From CAVZBW01 sp963778465 (GTDB taxonomy: Bacteria > Actinomycetota > Acidimicrobiia > Acidimicrobiales > RAAP-2): DNA of 64,000 nt. How positions within the stretch are numbered: position 1 is the stretch's first letter; each line of letters begins with the position of its first letter. Below, one piece after another: positions 18,169 to 26,318 of this stretch. Made by a program: the position numbers and the translations under genes. The stretch spans positions 1,393,890 through 1,457,889 of the forward strand of contig CAVZUK010000002.1 of NCBI GenBank assembly GCA_963778465.1, written 5' to 3'. The notes under the pieces are model-generated. The model was not told where the DNA came from. It saw nothing but the letters and a program-made list of their open reading frames with translations, and did no database searches.

Positions 18169-18645
18169 TCAGGGGCGGTACCGATCCCGGAGTTCCACGT
18201 GTCGCCGGAACCCGATCAGGGTCATCTCCACGACACGGTCGTGGCCCCAGCACATGAGCGGATGGGCGAAGCGGCTGGCGACGCGCATGGGGCGTTGCAT
18301 CATCTCGACGCTCCAGTGCACCTCGGCAGTCGTGCCGCCCGGATCGGGCTCGAGGCGGAGCTCAGCGGAGCCACGGAGATCGCCATGGATGCGAGCGTCG
18401 ATGGCGTGAAAACGCTCGGTGCGAAGGAGCTCGACGTCGATGCGCATCCGGTAGGGGAGCGGCGGCACGACGACGCCGTGCAACTTCGCACCGGCGACCA
18501 ACCCCTGGCCCTCGAGCGAGAACTGCTCGAGCCACGGCCACCAGTCCTCGAAGCGCTCCACGTCCTCGAGCACGAGCCACAGGTCCTCGGGAGCGAGCTC
18601 GAAGTGGTGAGACCCTCGGTACTCGATGACCGGCGGCCGCGCCAT
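18169..18645 (-). CDS. SRPBCC (START/Bet v1-like) family protein
   Basis: A 158-residue cytosolic protein starting MARPPVIEYRGSHHFELAPE. The family pattern is clear: an early strand, the helix APEDLWLVLEDVERFEDWWP, the strand AKLHGVVVPPLPYRMRIDVEL, and a long C-terminal helix (RVASRFAHPLMCWGHDRVVE) that closes a hydrophobic cavity. Members bind lipids, polyketides or coenzyme Q-like molecules. The neighbouring genes make or cleave neutral lipids, so a hydrophobic ligand is likely but unproven. The ATG at 18645 has no ribosome site; a TAGCGT -10 element sits seven bases upstream, consistent with leaderless translation. Confidence 0.8.
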   Translation of the reverse strand: MARPPVIEYRGSHHFELAPEDLWLVLEDVERFEDWWPWLEQFSLEGQGLVAGAKLHGVVVPPLPYRMRIDVELLRTERFHAIDARIHGDLRGSAELRLEPDPGGTTAEVHWSVEMMQRPMRVASRFAHPLMCWGHDRVVEMTLIGFRRHVELRDRYRP

Positions 18646-18652
18646 CGACCCC

Positions 18653-18658
18653 ACGCTA
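18653..18658 (-). promoter_or_regulatory. -10 box, probable leaderless promoter of the SRPBCC gene
   Basis: On the minus strand TAGCGT is followed by seven bases and then ATG (18645). With the usual 6-8 base spacing to +1, transcription would begin at or within a base or two of the start codon. No -35 element stands out. Confidence 0.45.
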
Positions 18659-18883
18659 GTGAGGGACCTGGTGGAAGCGCGGGGCGCCCGATCCCGGGCA
18701 CCGGCCGCCACCGCACCCGCCACCGTCTCCCGCATGGCGGGAGCCGAGCCTCGGCGGGCATCGGGTGCGAGATTTGGGTCGTTCGTCCCTACCGGGCCCG
18801 CCGTCGCCCTGTTTGCATTGGAGACACGAGAGGGAAGGATCGACGGGGGCGAAGCGAGTGGTGACAACGGTCGAGGGTAGGGG

Positions 18884-20323
18884 ATGGCCTCGGACCTTCC
18901 CGGGGGAGCGAGCCCGACGATGAGTGACGGCTCGTTCATGCGGAGGACCGATGCCTTCGCCTGGTACATGGAGGACGATCCCGAGCTGCGGTCCACCGTG
19001 GTCGGGGTGGCTTGGCTCGACGAGCTGCCGCCCTGGGACGACCTCGCGGCTCGCCTGGAGCGGGCCACTCGTCTCGCACCGGGGTTCCGGCAGCGACTCG
19101 TGGAGCCGCCGCGGTGGGTCGGCTCGCCCAGATGGACGACGGATCCGCAATTCGACCTCTCGTGGCACCTGCGCCGAGTGGCCGCCCCCGAGCCCCGGAC
19201 GCCCGAGACGGTGCTGGAGCTGGCGTCCACCGCGGCGATGGCGGCGTTCGACCGCACACGGCCCTTGTGGGAGTTCACGCTTGTCGAGGGCTTGAGCAAC
19301 GACAGGGCGGCTTTGGTGATGAAGATGCACCACTCGCTCACCGACGGGATCGGGGGCGTTCAGCTGGCCAGCCTTCTGTTCGACGACCGCCCCGATCGAC
19401 GCATCGAGGGACCGATGCCGGACGCTCCGCGAGGCGAGACCCACCGCGGGCTCGAGCTCGTCGGTCTCGTCATCGCCGACCACGCCGGCCGGCTCTGCCG
19501 TGGGGTGCTCGGAGCGCTGCGTCGTGCGCCGGCCAACGCCGCACGCGTGCTCAGCCATCCGCTCGGCACCGGAGGGGAGCTGGCGGGCACCGCCCGCTCC
19601 ATTGGGCGGACGGTGCGCCCCGTGACCTCGGTCCTTTCGCCGATCATGACTCGTCGCGGCCCGGGGCGCCGCCTGCACATGATCACCCTGGGCCTGAAGG
19701 ACATGAGGCGCGCCGGCGCCGCCGCGGGCGGGACCGTCAACGACGCCTTCATGGCCGGGATCGCCGGCGGTCTTCGCATCTACCACCTCCGACACGGGGC
19801 GTCCGTCACCGAGCTCCTCGTGACCCTGCCGATCAGCGTCCGGGGACCCGACGACCCGCCCGGCGGCAACCGCATCACCCTCCAGCGGTTCCGGGTCCCG
19901 GTGGGGGTCGAGGAACCGGTCGAAAGGGTGCGCGCCATCCACCGGTGCTGCCGGGCGGCGCGAACGGAGCGTTCCCTGCCCTACACGGATGCCATCGCCG
20001 GTGCCCTCAACGTCTTGCCGTCGGGAGTGCTCGGGAGCATCCTGAAGCGCGTCGACTTCCTCGCGAGCGACGTCGCGGGGTTCCCGGGGCCGACGTACCT
20101 GTGCGGGGCGCACCTCTCCGGCTACTACGCGTTCGGGCCCACGATCGGCTCGGCGATGAACGCCACCCTGTTCTCCTACGGGGACCTCTGTTGCATCGGC
20201 GTCACCGTGGACACGGCGGCGGTGCCCGACCACGAGGTCCTGGCCGAGTGTCTCGGACAGGGGTTCTCCGAGGTGATCGGGACCATCGCCTCTGGCTCAC
20301 CGAGGACCTCGGGCGCAAGGTAG
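18884..20323 (+). CDS. Wax ester synthase / diacylglycerol acyltransferase (WS/DGAT)
   Basis: A 479-residue acyltransferase that uses acyl-CoA to esterify diacylglycerol or fatty alcohols, making storage triacylglycerol or wax at the membrane. The catalytic motif HHxxxDG is present as MHHSLTDGIGG at about residues 149-158. The second conserved region, VNDAFMAGIAGGLR, and the C-terminal SDVAGFPGPTYLCGA also match the family. The length is typical (450-490). The start at ATG 18884 is favoured by a GAGGG site six bases upstream; MSDGSF at 18920 is an alternative. The gene is followed after four bases by a patatin-like lipase, so a synthesis/hydrolysis pair is inferred. Confidence 0.93.
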   Translation: MASDLPGGASPTMSDGSFMRRTDAFAWYMEDDPELRSTVVGVAWLDELPPWDDLAARLERATRLAPGFRQRLVEPPRWVGSPRWTTDPQFDLSWHLRRVAAPEPRTPETVLELASTAAMAAFDRTRPLWEFTLVEGLSNDRAALVMKMHHSLTDGIGGVQLASLLFDDRPDRRIEGPMPDAPRGETHRGLELVGLVIADHAGRLCRGVLGALRRAPANAARVLSHPLGTGGELAGTARSIGRTVRPVTSVLSPIMTRRGPGRRLHMITLGLKDMRRAGAAAGGTVNDAFMAGIAGGLRIYHLRHGASVTELLVTLPISVRGPDDPPGGNRITLQRFRVPVGVEEPVERVRAIHRCCRAARTERSLPYTDAIAGALNVLPSGVLGSILKRVDFLASDVAGFPGPTYLCGAHLSGYYAFGPTIGSAMNATLFSYGDLCCIGVTVDTAAVPDHEVLAECLGQGFSEVIGTIASGSPRTSGAR

Positions 20324-20327
20324 AGCC

Positions 20328-21449
20328 ATGTTGAGCCCGGTCCTGGACGTCTTCCGTCTCCGCCAGTACTTCGACGTGATCACCCGCAGCCGGGAATGGA
20401 TCGACGGTGTCCGCGAGGACGCCGGCCTCCTGACCGACGTGCGCCGTGCCCTCGTGAGGATGCCGCTCGAGCGCTCGAGGCGACCGGACCCCCATCCCTT
20501 CGGCGAGCCCGAGCCCCTGGAGCTCCCGGGACTCGAGCACCGTCGCCTGGCCCTGCTCGCGACCGGTGGCAGCGGGGCCCTGGCCTCGGTCGTCGGGGCG
20601 GCTCGGGCCTTGGAGGAGGCGGGAGTGCGGCCGTCCGTGATCTCGCTCTGCTCGGGGTCGGCGCTCTTCGGCTTTCCGATCGCCGCCGGGATCCCGGCCG
20701 CCGAGGTCGCCGAGTTCGTCCTGGGGATCGAACCCGAGGACTACGTGGACGTGGATTGGGTCAAGGTCGCGACGTTGGTCCCGAACGGCGGCCGGGGCTT
20801 CGGCGGGCTGCTCGAGGGCGCTCGCATCGAGTCCACCTACCGGCGCCTGCTCGGGGACATGACCCTCTCGGAGATGCCGATACCGGCGTACGCACCGATC
20901 TGGAACGTCGAGGAGAACCGCCTCGAGTACATCGGCCCGAGGACCCACCCGGAGCTCAGCGTCGCCCGTGCGGTCCACATGGCGATCGCGCTGCCCCTCT
21001 TCGTGGCGCCCGTGGCGATGGAGGGCCTCTACTGGTGCGACGGCGGGATCGTCGACATCTTTCCCGTCCGGCCGGTTCTCGACATCGAGCCCCCCTGCGA
21101 CGTCTCGCTCGCGATCAACGGCTTCTACCCTCCCGGGTTCGTCGGAGAGGACGCCACGGGCTGGCACGACCGCCGGGCGAGCATCCTCTACCTGGCGAGC
21201 CAGGTGCGCACCTGTCAGCAGGCGGAGCTGGCCAGAGTCAACCTCCGGCGGCTACGGGAGGCGATGGATGTCGTGACGATCGAGCCGGTGCCCTACGAGA
21301 CGGTGCGAGGGGTGGGCTTCTACCGCCAATTCCTCGCCAACGAGTCGTGGCCCGATTTCATGCGATCGGGTCGCCTCGAGACCCGGAGGGCCCTGGCGGA
21401 AGGGGTGCCTACAGCTCCCCGTCGTCGATCGCTCGCATCATCTCCCTGA
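20328..21449 (+). CDS. Patatin-like phospholipase/lipase
   Basis: A 373-residue patatin-fold protein. The glycine-rich oxyanion segment is LLATGGSGALASVVGAARAL, the nucleophile region is VISLCSGSALFGFP, and the catalytic Asp sits in the DG(G/A) motif YWCDGGIVDIFPV. The nucleophile elbow departs from GxSxG (SGSAL here), so activity should be tested. It starts four bases after the acyltransferase stop. Patatins cleave acyl chains from phospholipids or triacylglycerol. Next to a WS/DGAT this suggests turnover of neutral lipids, or supply of acyl chains for it. The 3' end overlaps the convergent unknown gene by 41 bases. Confidence 0.85.
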   Translation: MLSPVLDVFRLRQYFDVITRSREWIDGVREDAGLLTDVRRALVRMPLERSRRPDPHPFGEPEPLELPGLEHRRLALLATGGSGALASVVGAARALEEAGVRPSVISLCSGSALFGFPIAAGIPAAEVAEFVLGIEPEDYVDVDWVKVATLVPNGGRGFGGLLEGARIESTYRRLLGDMTLSEMPIPAYAPIWNVEENRLEYIGPRTHPELSVARAVHMAIALPLFVAPVAMEGLYWCDGGIVDIFPVRPVLDIEPPCDVSLAINGFYPPGFVGEDATGWHDRRASILYLASQVRTCQQAELARVNLRRLREAMDVVTIEPVPYETVRGVGFYRQFLANESWPDFMRSGRLETRRALAEGVPTAPRRRSLASSP

Positions 21450-21912
21450 TCGCCTGCTCCCACGAGTCCGCATCCGTGGTCAGGCCGGCGCAGTGGGCCT
21501 TGATGTTTCGGGCTCCCTGACGGACCTCCGCGGACAGGGGGTAGCGGCGACTGCCCAGGAGCTGCCCGCTGGATTGGTTGTAGAAGTGGACCTCGACATC
21601 GCGCTGGGTGGCGAGGAGGTCCACGAGCTGCTGGCCCTGGGGACTGAGCGGGTTGACGAAGGTCTCGAGGAAGATGGTCGGCAGCGGCTTGTCCGGGAAC
21701 TCCGCCTTGACCCAGTAGATGGGGTGGTCGTCGACCATGACGCCGATGAACTGCAGGGACGCACCCCGGCCCTCCCTGCGGGCGTTGCGGATCACCTCGT
21801 TGTCCGCCGCGACCAGAAGCAGCACCTCCATGGGCTGCTGCTTCCTGACCCAGGCGCGCATCCAGGGCGTGTCGTTGAACCAACGGCGCAAGAGCCGCGG
21901 ACCCTCGGTCAC
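21409..21912 (-). CDS. Conserved-looking protein of unknown function
   Basis: I do not recognise this family. GTG 21912 is chosen because GAGGGG lies about eight bases upstream and the protein then begins TEGPRLLRRWFNDTPWMRAW; longer upstream frames are low-complexity and run into the intergenic region. The 167 residues are mixed alpha/beta with no signal peptide or membrane helix: MEVLLLVAADNEVIRNARRE, a strand-rich ASLQFIGVMVDDHPIYWV, and a C-terminal helix DSWEQAIREMMRAID. No catalytic motif is visible. It overlaps the patatin gene tail by 41 bases in convergent orientation. Confidence 0.6.
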   Translation of the reverse strand: MTEGPRLLRRWFNDTPWMRAWVRKQQPMEVLLLVAADNEVIRNARREGRGASLQFIGVMVDDHPIYWVKAEFPDKPLPTIFLETFVNPLSPQGQQLVDLLATQRDVEVHFYNQSSGQLLGSRRYPLSAEVRQGARNIKAHCAGLTTDADSWEQAIREMMRAIDDGEL

Positions 21913-21947
21913 GATACGAACCCCTCGATCGAGTCGCCCGGTGGCGC

Positions 21948-21992
21948 GGGTACGTGCCGGTCCACCAGCAGGGGTACGTGCCGATCCACCAG
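21948..21992. repeat. Two-copy direct repeat, 21-base unit, 24-base period
   Basis: GGGTACGTGCCGRTCCACCAG occurs at 21948-21968 and 21972-21992 with one mismatch. It lies upstream of the minus-strand gene starting at 21912 and could be a pair of regulator sites or a small tandem duplication. Confidence 0.6.
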
Positions 21993-21994
21993 GG

Positions 21995-22014
21995 GGTGAC
22001 GCTCCGGCGTCACC
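21995..22014. promoter_or_regulatory. Perfect 8-bp palindrome over a putative promoter start
   Basis: GGTGACGC pairs with GCGTCACC around a four-base loop. On the minus strand TATGGT (22017-22012) just upstream could be a -10 box for the gene at 21912, which would put the palindrome over the transcription start. An operator or an RNA hairpin are both possible. Confidence 0.35.
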
Positions 22015-22234
22015 ATAACGTCCCCGCCACGCCCCGACGAAGCACGACGTCACGGCCTCGGATCCATCCCACCGTCCCGTCGGCGGGGTCCGATCCAGGC
22101 CTGAGGGGCCCCGTGGGGGAATAGCCGGCGCAGAGGAGGCGGCGGCGCCTCCCCGAACCAGGCGGCCGAGGCGACGGCCGTGCGAACAGGTGGTTTGTGG
22201 TTACGCCTTCCCCCGTGAGCTGGACCTTTGTTTG

Positions 22235-22308
22235 TGGAGGCGATGGGACTTGAACCCACGAACCTCTTGACTGCCAGTCAAGCGCTCTACCAACTGAGCT
22301 ACGCCCCC
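22235..22308 (-). tRNA. tRNA-Ala (anticodon GGC)
   Basis: The minus strand folds into a full cloverleaf: acceptor GGGGGCG/CGCCTCC with the G3-U70 pair that identifies alanine tRNAs, D arm GCTC/GAGC, anticodon stem CTTGA/TCAAG with loop CTGGCAG (anticodon GGC), T arm GTGGG/CCCAT with loop TTCAAGT, discriminator A. CCA is not encoded. The variable loop is AGGTTC, six bases instead of the usual four or five, giving 74 bases in all; one T may be an inserted base. Confidence 0.95.
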
Positions 22309-22427
22309 GTGGGGGCACCACCCTATCAATGGCTCCAGAACGCGCCGTCACGGCGCGCCAGCGCCGACCACGGCGGCGGTCGGGGGTCTGCTGGCGGTCG
22401 CCGACCAGGGGTGCTCGGCGCAGCATT

Positions 22428-22433
22428 TAGCAT
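22428..22433 (+). promoter_or_regulatory. -10 box, probable leaderless promoter of leuS
   Basis: TAGCAT lies nine bases before the leuS ATG, and no purine-rich ribosome site lies between them. Confidence 0.4.
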
Positions 22434-22442
22434 CTGACCGCA

Positions 22443-24956
22443 ATGGCGAGGGCGTACGACTTCGACACCGTCGAGCGGAAGTGGCAGCAGCGGTGGCTGG
22501 ACGAGGGAACCTACGAGGTCGACAACGACGACCCAAGGCCGCCCTTCTACGCCCTCTGCATGTACCCGTACCCGTCGGGGCCGGCACACCAGGGCCACGT
22601 GCGCAACTACACCTTCGGCGATCTCGTCGTCCGGCACCAGACCATGCAGGGGAAGGCCGTCCTCTCTCCACTGGGCTTCGACTCCTTCGGTCTCCCGGCG
22701 GAGAACGCCGCCATCAAGACGGGGACGCATCCCCGGGTCTTCACCGACGCCAGGATCGGGGAGCTCAAGGAGTCGCTGATGCGCCTCGGAGCCGTCTACG
22801 ACTGGCGGCGGGAGGTACGGAGCCACGACCCCCAGTACGTCCGGTGGAACCAGACCATCTTCCTACGGATGCTCGAGTCCGGCCTCGCCTACCGGGCCAA
22901 CGCTCCGGTCAACTGGTGCCCGGGTTGCCAGACCGTCCTGGCGAACGAGCAGGTCCTGCCGGACGGCACCTGCGAGCGGTCCAAGGACCCCGTCATCCGA
23001 CGCGACCTCGAGCAGTGGTTCCTCCGGATCACGTCCTACGCCGAGGAGCTGCTCGACGCCCTCGACGGCCTTCAGTGGCCCGAGCGGGTCAAGACGATGC
23101 AGCGCAACTGGATCGGCCGCTCCGAGGGGGCCGAGTTCGACCTGGTCGTGCGGGGCCGTGACGGTTCCGACGGCCGTCCGGCGCTCGCCATCTCGGTGTT
23201 CACGACGCGGCCCGACACGAGCTTCGGCATGACCTACGCGGTCCTGGCGCCGGAGCATCCCCTCGTCGAGGAGCTGACGACGGCGGACCAACGGGCCGAG
23301 GTGGAGGCGATCCGGACCCGTGCCGCCGCGGAGTCGGAGATCGAGCGCACGACCGCCGACGACTCGGGGCTCGAGCGGCGGGGTGCCTTCACCGGCTCCT
23401 ACGTCATCAACCCGTTTCGCGGTGAGCCCGTGCCGGTCTACGTGGCCGACTACGTACTCATGGGCTACGGCACGGGGGCGATCATGGCGGTCCCCGCCGA
23501 AGACGAGCGGGACTGGGCGTTCGCGAAGGCGCACGGACTCCCGATCGTCCGCACGGTCGAGCCGCCAGATGGGTGGGACGAGCAGGGCGGCGGCCCGTAC
23601 ACGGGCGAGGGTCGCAAGATCAACAGCGAGTTCCTCGACGGACTCGACGTCGCCGAGGCCAAGGCGCGGTCCATCGAATGGCTCGAGTCCAAGGGCATCG
23701 GCAACCGCAAGGTCAACTACCGGCTCCGAGACTGGCTCGTGTCGCGCCAGCGCTACTGGGGATGCCCGATCCCCGTCGTCCACTGCCCCTCGTGCGGCAT
23801 CGTCCCCGTGCCCGACGAAGAGCTCCCGGTGCTCGCGCCCGACGACGTGGAATTCCTGCCGACGGGGAAGTCGCCGCTGGCCCTCCACGCCGGCTTCCTT
23901 CACACGACGTGTCCCAAGTGCGGCGAGCCGGCGGAGCGCGAGACCGACACGATGGACACGTTCGTCGACTCCAGCTGGTATTTCCTCCGCTTCTGCGATC
24001 CCTTCCACGACGACAAGCCGTTCGACGCCGCGGAGGCCCGGCACTGGATGCCGGTGGACCACTACATCGGAGGGATCGAGCACGCCATCCTGCATCTCCT
24101 GTACGCGCGCTTCTATACGCGCGTCCTGGTCGATCTCGGGATCGCCACCGGCATCCCCCGGGAGCCCTTTGCCCGCTATTTCGCCCAGGGCATGATCCGG
24201 ATGGACGGGACCAAGATGTCCAAGTCCAAGGGAAACCTGATCGCGCCGGCGTCCTACTACGAATCCGTCGGCGCCGACGCTCTGCGACTGTTCCACCTCT
24301 TCGTCGGCCCGCCGGCGGACGACTTCGACTGGACCGAGCAGACCGATCAGATCATCGAGGGCAACGCGAGGTTCCTGGACCGCTTGTGGCGCCTGGCATC
24401 GGGTGAGCTCGCCGACGAGCGCGGCAGGGGCGTCGAGGCTCGGGACGGCTACCTCAACACGGCCGACGTCGAGGCTCGCCGCGCCGTCCACCGGACGATC
24501 GCCAAGGTCTCCCAGGACATCGAGCGGTGGTCATACCACACGGCGATCGCCGCCTGTATGGAGCTGGTCAACGTCCTCTACGGCTACGTGCGCGGCGACA
24601 ATCCGCCGCACCGCGACGTGCTCGAGGAGGCCCTCGACGGGCTCCTGAGGCTCATGGCCCCCATGACCCCCCACGTCACCGCGGAGCTGTGGGAGATGCG
24701 GCATCCCGACGGCCGGCCGTTGCACTCCCAGTCGTGGCCGTCGTTCGACCCCGACCTCGTCCGGTCGGAGACGGTGACCATGGTCGTGCAGGTCAACGGC
24801 AAATTGCGGGACCGCCTCGAGGTCGACGCCGGGACCGGCGAGGAGGACGCACGTCTCGCGGCACTGGCCTCTCCCAAGGTCGTGGCCGAGCTCGCCGGGC
24901 GCGAGCCGCGGCGAGTCATCGTCCGGCCGCCCAAGCTGGTGAACGTGGTCGTCTAG
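22443..24956 (+). CDS. leuS: Leucyl-tRNA synthetase
   Basis: Charges tRNA-Leu with leucine in the cytosol. This is a class Ia synthetase of 837 residues, normal for bacterial LeuRS. The ATP-binding HIGH-type motif is HQGH at about 49-52 (PYPSGPAHQGHVRNY) and the second signature is KMSKSKGN near residue 590. Between them lie the CP1 editing domain (VFTTRPDTSFGMTYAVLAPE is its threonine-rich site; MAVPAEDERD also matches) and a zinc-binding pair CPSCG/CPKCG. The C-terminal anticodon-binding and tail domain ends VQVNGKLRDRLEV. The ATG at 22443 has no ribosome site but has a -10 box just upstream. Single gene, no partner overlap. Confidence 0.98.
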   Translation: MARAYDFDTVERKWQQRWLDEGTYEVDNDDPRPPFYALCMYPYPSGPAHQGHVRNYTFGDLVVRHQTMQGKAVLSPLGFDSFGLPAENAAIKTGTHPRVFTDARIGELKESLMRLGAVYDWRREVRSHDPQYVRWNQTIFLRMLESGLAYRANAPVNWCPGCQTVLANEQVLPDGTCERSKDPVIRRDLEQWFLRITSYAEELLDALDGLQWPERVKTMQRNWIGRSEGAEFDLVVRGRDGSDGRPALAISVFTTRPDTSFGMTYAVLAPEHPLVEELTTADQRAEVEAIRTRAAAESEIERTTADDSGLERRGAFTGSYVINPFRGEPVPVYVADYVLMGYGTGAIMAVPAEDERDWAFAKAHGLPIVRTVEPPDGWDEQGGGPYTGEGRKINSEFLDGLDVAEAKARSIEWLESKGIGNRKVNYRLRDWLVSRQRYWGCPIPVVHCPSCGIVPVPDEELPVLAPDDVEFLPTGKSPLALHAGFLHTTCPKCGEPAERETDTMDTFVDSSWYFLRFCDPFHDDKPFDAAEARHWMPVDHYIGGIEHAILHLLYARFYTRVLVDLGIATGIPREPFARYFAQGMIRMDGTKMSKSKGNLIAPASYYESVGADALRLFHLFVGPPADDFDWTEQTDQIIEGNARFLDRLWRLASGELADERGRGVEARDGYLNTADVEARRAVHRTIAKVSQDIERWSYHTAIAACMELVNVLYGYVRGDNPPHRDVLEEALDGLLRLMAPMTPHVTAELWEMRHPDGRPLHSQSWPSFDPDLVRSETVTMVVQVNGKLRDRLEVDAGTGEEDARLAALASPKVVAELAGREPRRVIVRPPKLVNVVV

Positions 24957-25014
24957 GCGCCCGGGCTCCCGTTACGCTATATCCCCGTATCCGATAGCCG
25001 TCATACCCCCCTCG

Positions 25015-25020
25015 TAGGGT
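25015..25020 (+). promoter_or_regulatory. -10 box, probable leaderless promoter of the HNH gene
   Basis: TAGGGT is followed by seven bases and ATG 25028. The same TAGGGT arrangement precedes the thioredoxin gene at 29440. Confidence 0.4.
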
Positions 25021-25027
25021 GGCCGCC

Positions 25028-26302
25028 ATGGCAGTGGCTCTCGATCAGCCGGCGGGCCGGAAGGATCCGTTGACCGACCTGGACGAGCTGCGCGCCGTGC
25101 GGGCCTCGGTCCTGTCCCTGGCGCAGCGCTTCGACCCGGCCGGCCTGCGCCCGGTCGAGCTGGCCGAGGGCCTCCGGGCCGTCACCGTCGCCCGCAACGC
25201 CATGGGCACCATCGAGGCCCTGCTGGCCAAGGCCATCAAGGACACCCAGGCCTTCGAGCCCGGAGAGGACCGCTCGGCCGATCACTTCGTCTCCCGGACC
25301 CTCGGGAGCTCCGTGCAGCATGCCCGGGACCTCCTCGACACCGCAGCGGCGCTGCGGGCCCTCCCGGCCACGGAGGCCGCGGCGAGACGAGGCGAGCTCT
25401 CGGCCGACCAGGCCCAGGTGGTGACCAGGGGGGCGAGCGCCGATCCGGAGGCCGAGGGGCGCCTCTTGGACACCGCCCGCCGGAGCTCCTTGGGCGAGTT
25501 GAAGGACGAGGCCCGAAAGATCCGCTTCGCCGCCGAGCCCGATCCCGAGGCCCGCCGGAAGAGGATCTTCGAGCAGCGCTCCCTGCGCACCTACGCCGAC
25601 GACGAGGGTGCCTTCCACCTGCACCTCACGCACACCACCGAGACCGGGGCCAAGATCAAAGGAGCCCTCGACCCCTTGATCGAGCGCGGCTTCGAAGAGG
25701 CCCGGCGACAGGGGCGAAGGGAACGCCCCGAGGCCTACGCCGCCGACGCCCTGGTCGAGGCGCTCTGCGGGGATCGAGGCGAGCGACCGACGAGCGCCAA
25801 GCCCAAGTTCATCGTGCGTCTCGACCACTCCGCACTGGTGCGCGGCGACGTCCAAGGCGACGAGGTCTGCGAGGTGGTCGGGGTGGGACCGGTCAGTGTG
25901 GGCGCCGTCAAGGAGCTGGCGCTCGAGGAGGACCCCTTCTGGGTGGCCGTCGTCACCAAGGGCCACGACGTGGTGAACGTGGCCCACTTGGGCCGCCATC
26001 CCAACGCCTTCCAACGCAGCGCCCTCGAGTGGCTCTACCCGGCCTGTGCGGTCCGGGGCTGCCACCAGCAGGTGCGCATCGAGTGGGATCACCGGGAGGA
26101 CTGGAAGGACACCCACGAGACGGCCCTCCAGAACCTCGACGGGCTCTGCCGCTACCACCACAAGATGAAGACCACCCGCGGCTGGATGCTCGTCCGGGGT
26201 CGGGGCAAGCGGGACTTCGTGGCCCCCGAGGACCCGAGGCACCCCAAGCACGGCCGTCGCGGAGCCGGCGGGAGCCGGGACGGGCCGGACGACACGGGGT
26301 AG
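25028..26302 (+). CDS. DUF222 / HNH endonuclease domain protein (13E12 type)
   Basis: A 424-residue protein with an N-terminal helical DUF222 domain (residues about 10-300) and a C-terminal HNH nuclease motif. The latter is visible as CAVRGCHQ, then WDHRED, then NLDGLCRYHH, giving the Cys pair, the catalytic His and the Asn/His metal ligands. This architecture is the 13E12-repeat family of mycobacteria and other actinobacteria, usually multicopy and thought to be related to mobile or intein-like elements. I see no flanking inverted repeats or target duplication here. Substrate and role are unknown. ATG 25028 is preferred over an in-frame GTG at 25019, which would lie inside the -10 box. Confidence 0.88.
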   Translation: MAVALDQPAGRKDPLTDLDELRAVRASVLSLAQRFDPAGLRPVELAEGLRAVTVARNAMGTIEALLAKAIKDTQAFEPGEDRSADHFVSRTLGSSVQHARDLLDTAAALRALPATEAAARRGELSADQAQVVTRGASADPEAEGRLLDTARRSSLGELKDEARKIRFAAEPDPEARRKRIFEQRSLRTYADDEGAFHLHLTHTTETGAKIKGALDPLIERGFEEARRQGRRERPEAYAADALVEALCGDRGERPTSAKPKFIVRLDHSALVRGDVQGDEVCEVVGVGPVSVGAVKELALEEDPFWVAVVTKGHDVVNVAHLGRHPNAFQRSALEWLYPACAVRGCHQQVRIEWDHREDWKDTHETALQNLDGLCRYHHKMKTTRGWMLVRGRGKRDFVAPEDPRHPKHGRRGAGGSRDGPDDTG

Positions 26303-26318
26303 CGCAGGCGGCCGAATG

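Larger units (their letters stand above)
21913..22234. other. 322-base gene-free stretch between the unknown gene and tRNA-Ala
   Basis: It holds the promoter side of the minus-strand unknown gene, a spaced direct repeat (21948-21968 and 21972-21992) and a perfect 20-base hairpin (21995-22014), listed separately. From 22015 to 22234 I see nothing beyond GC-rich sequence downstream of the tRNA. Confidence 0.5.
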
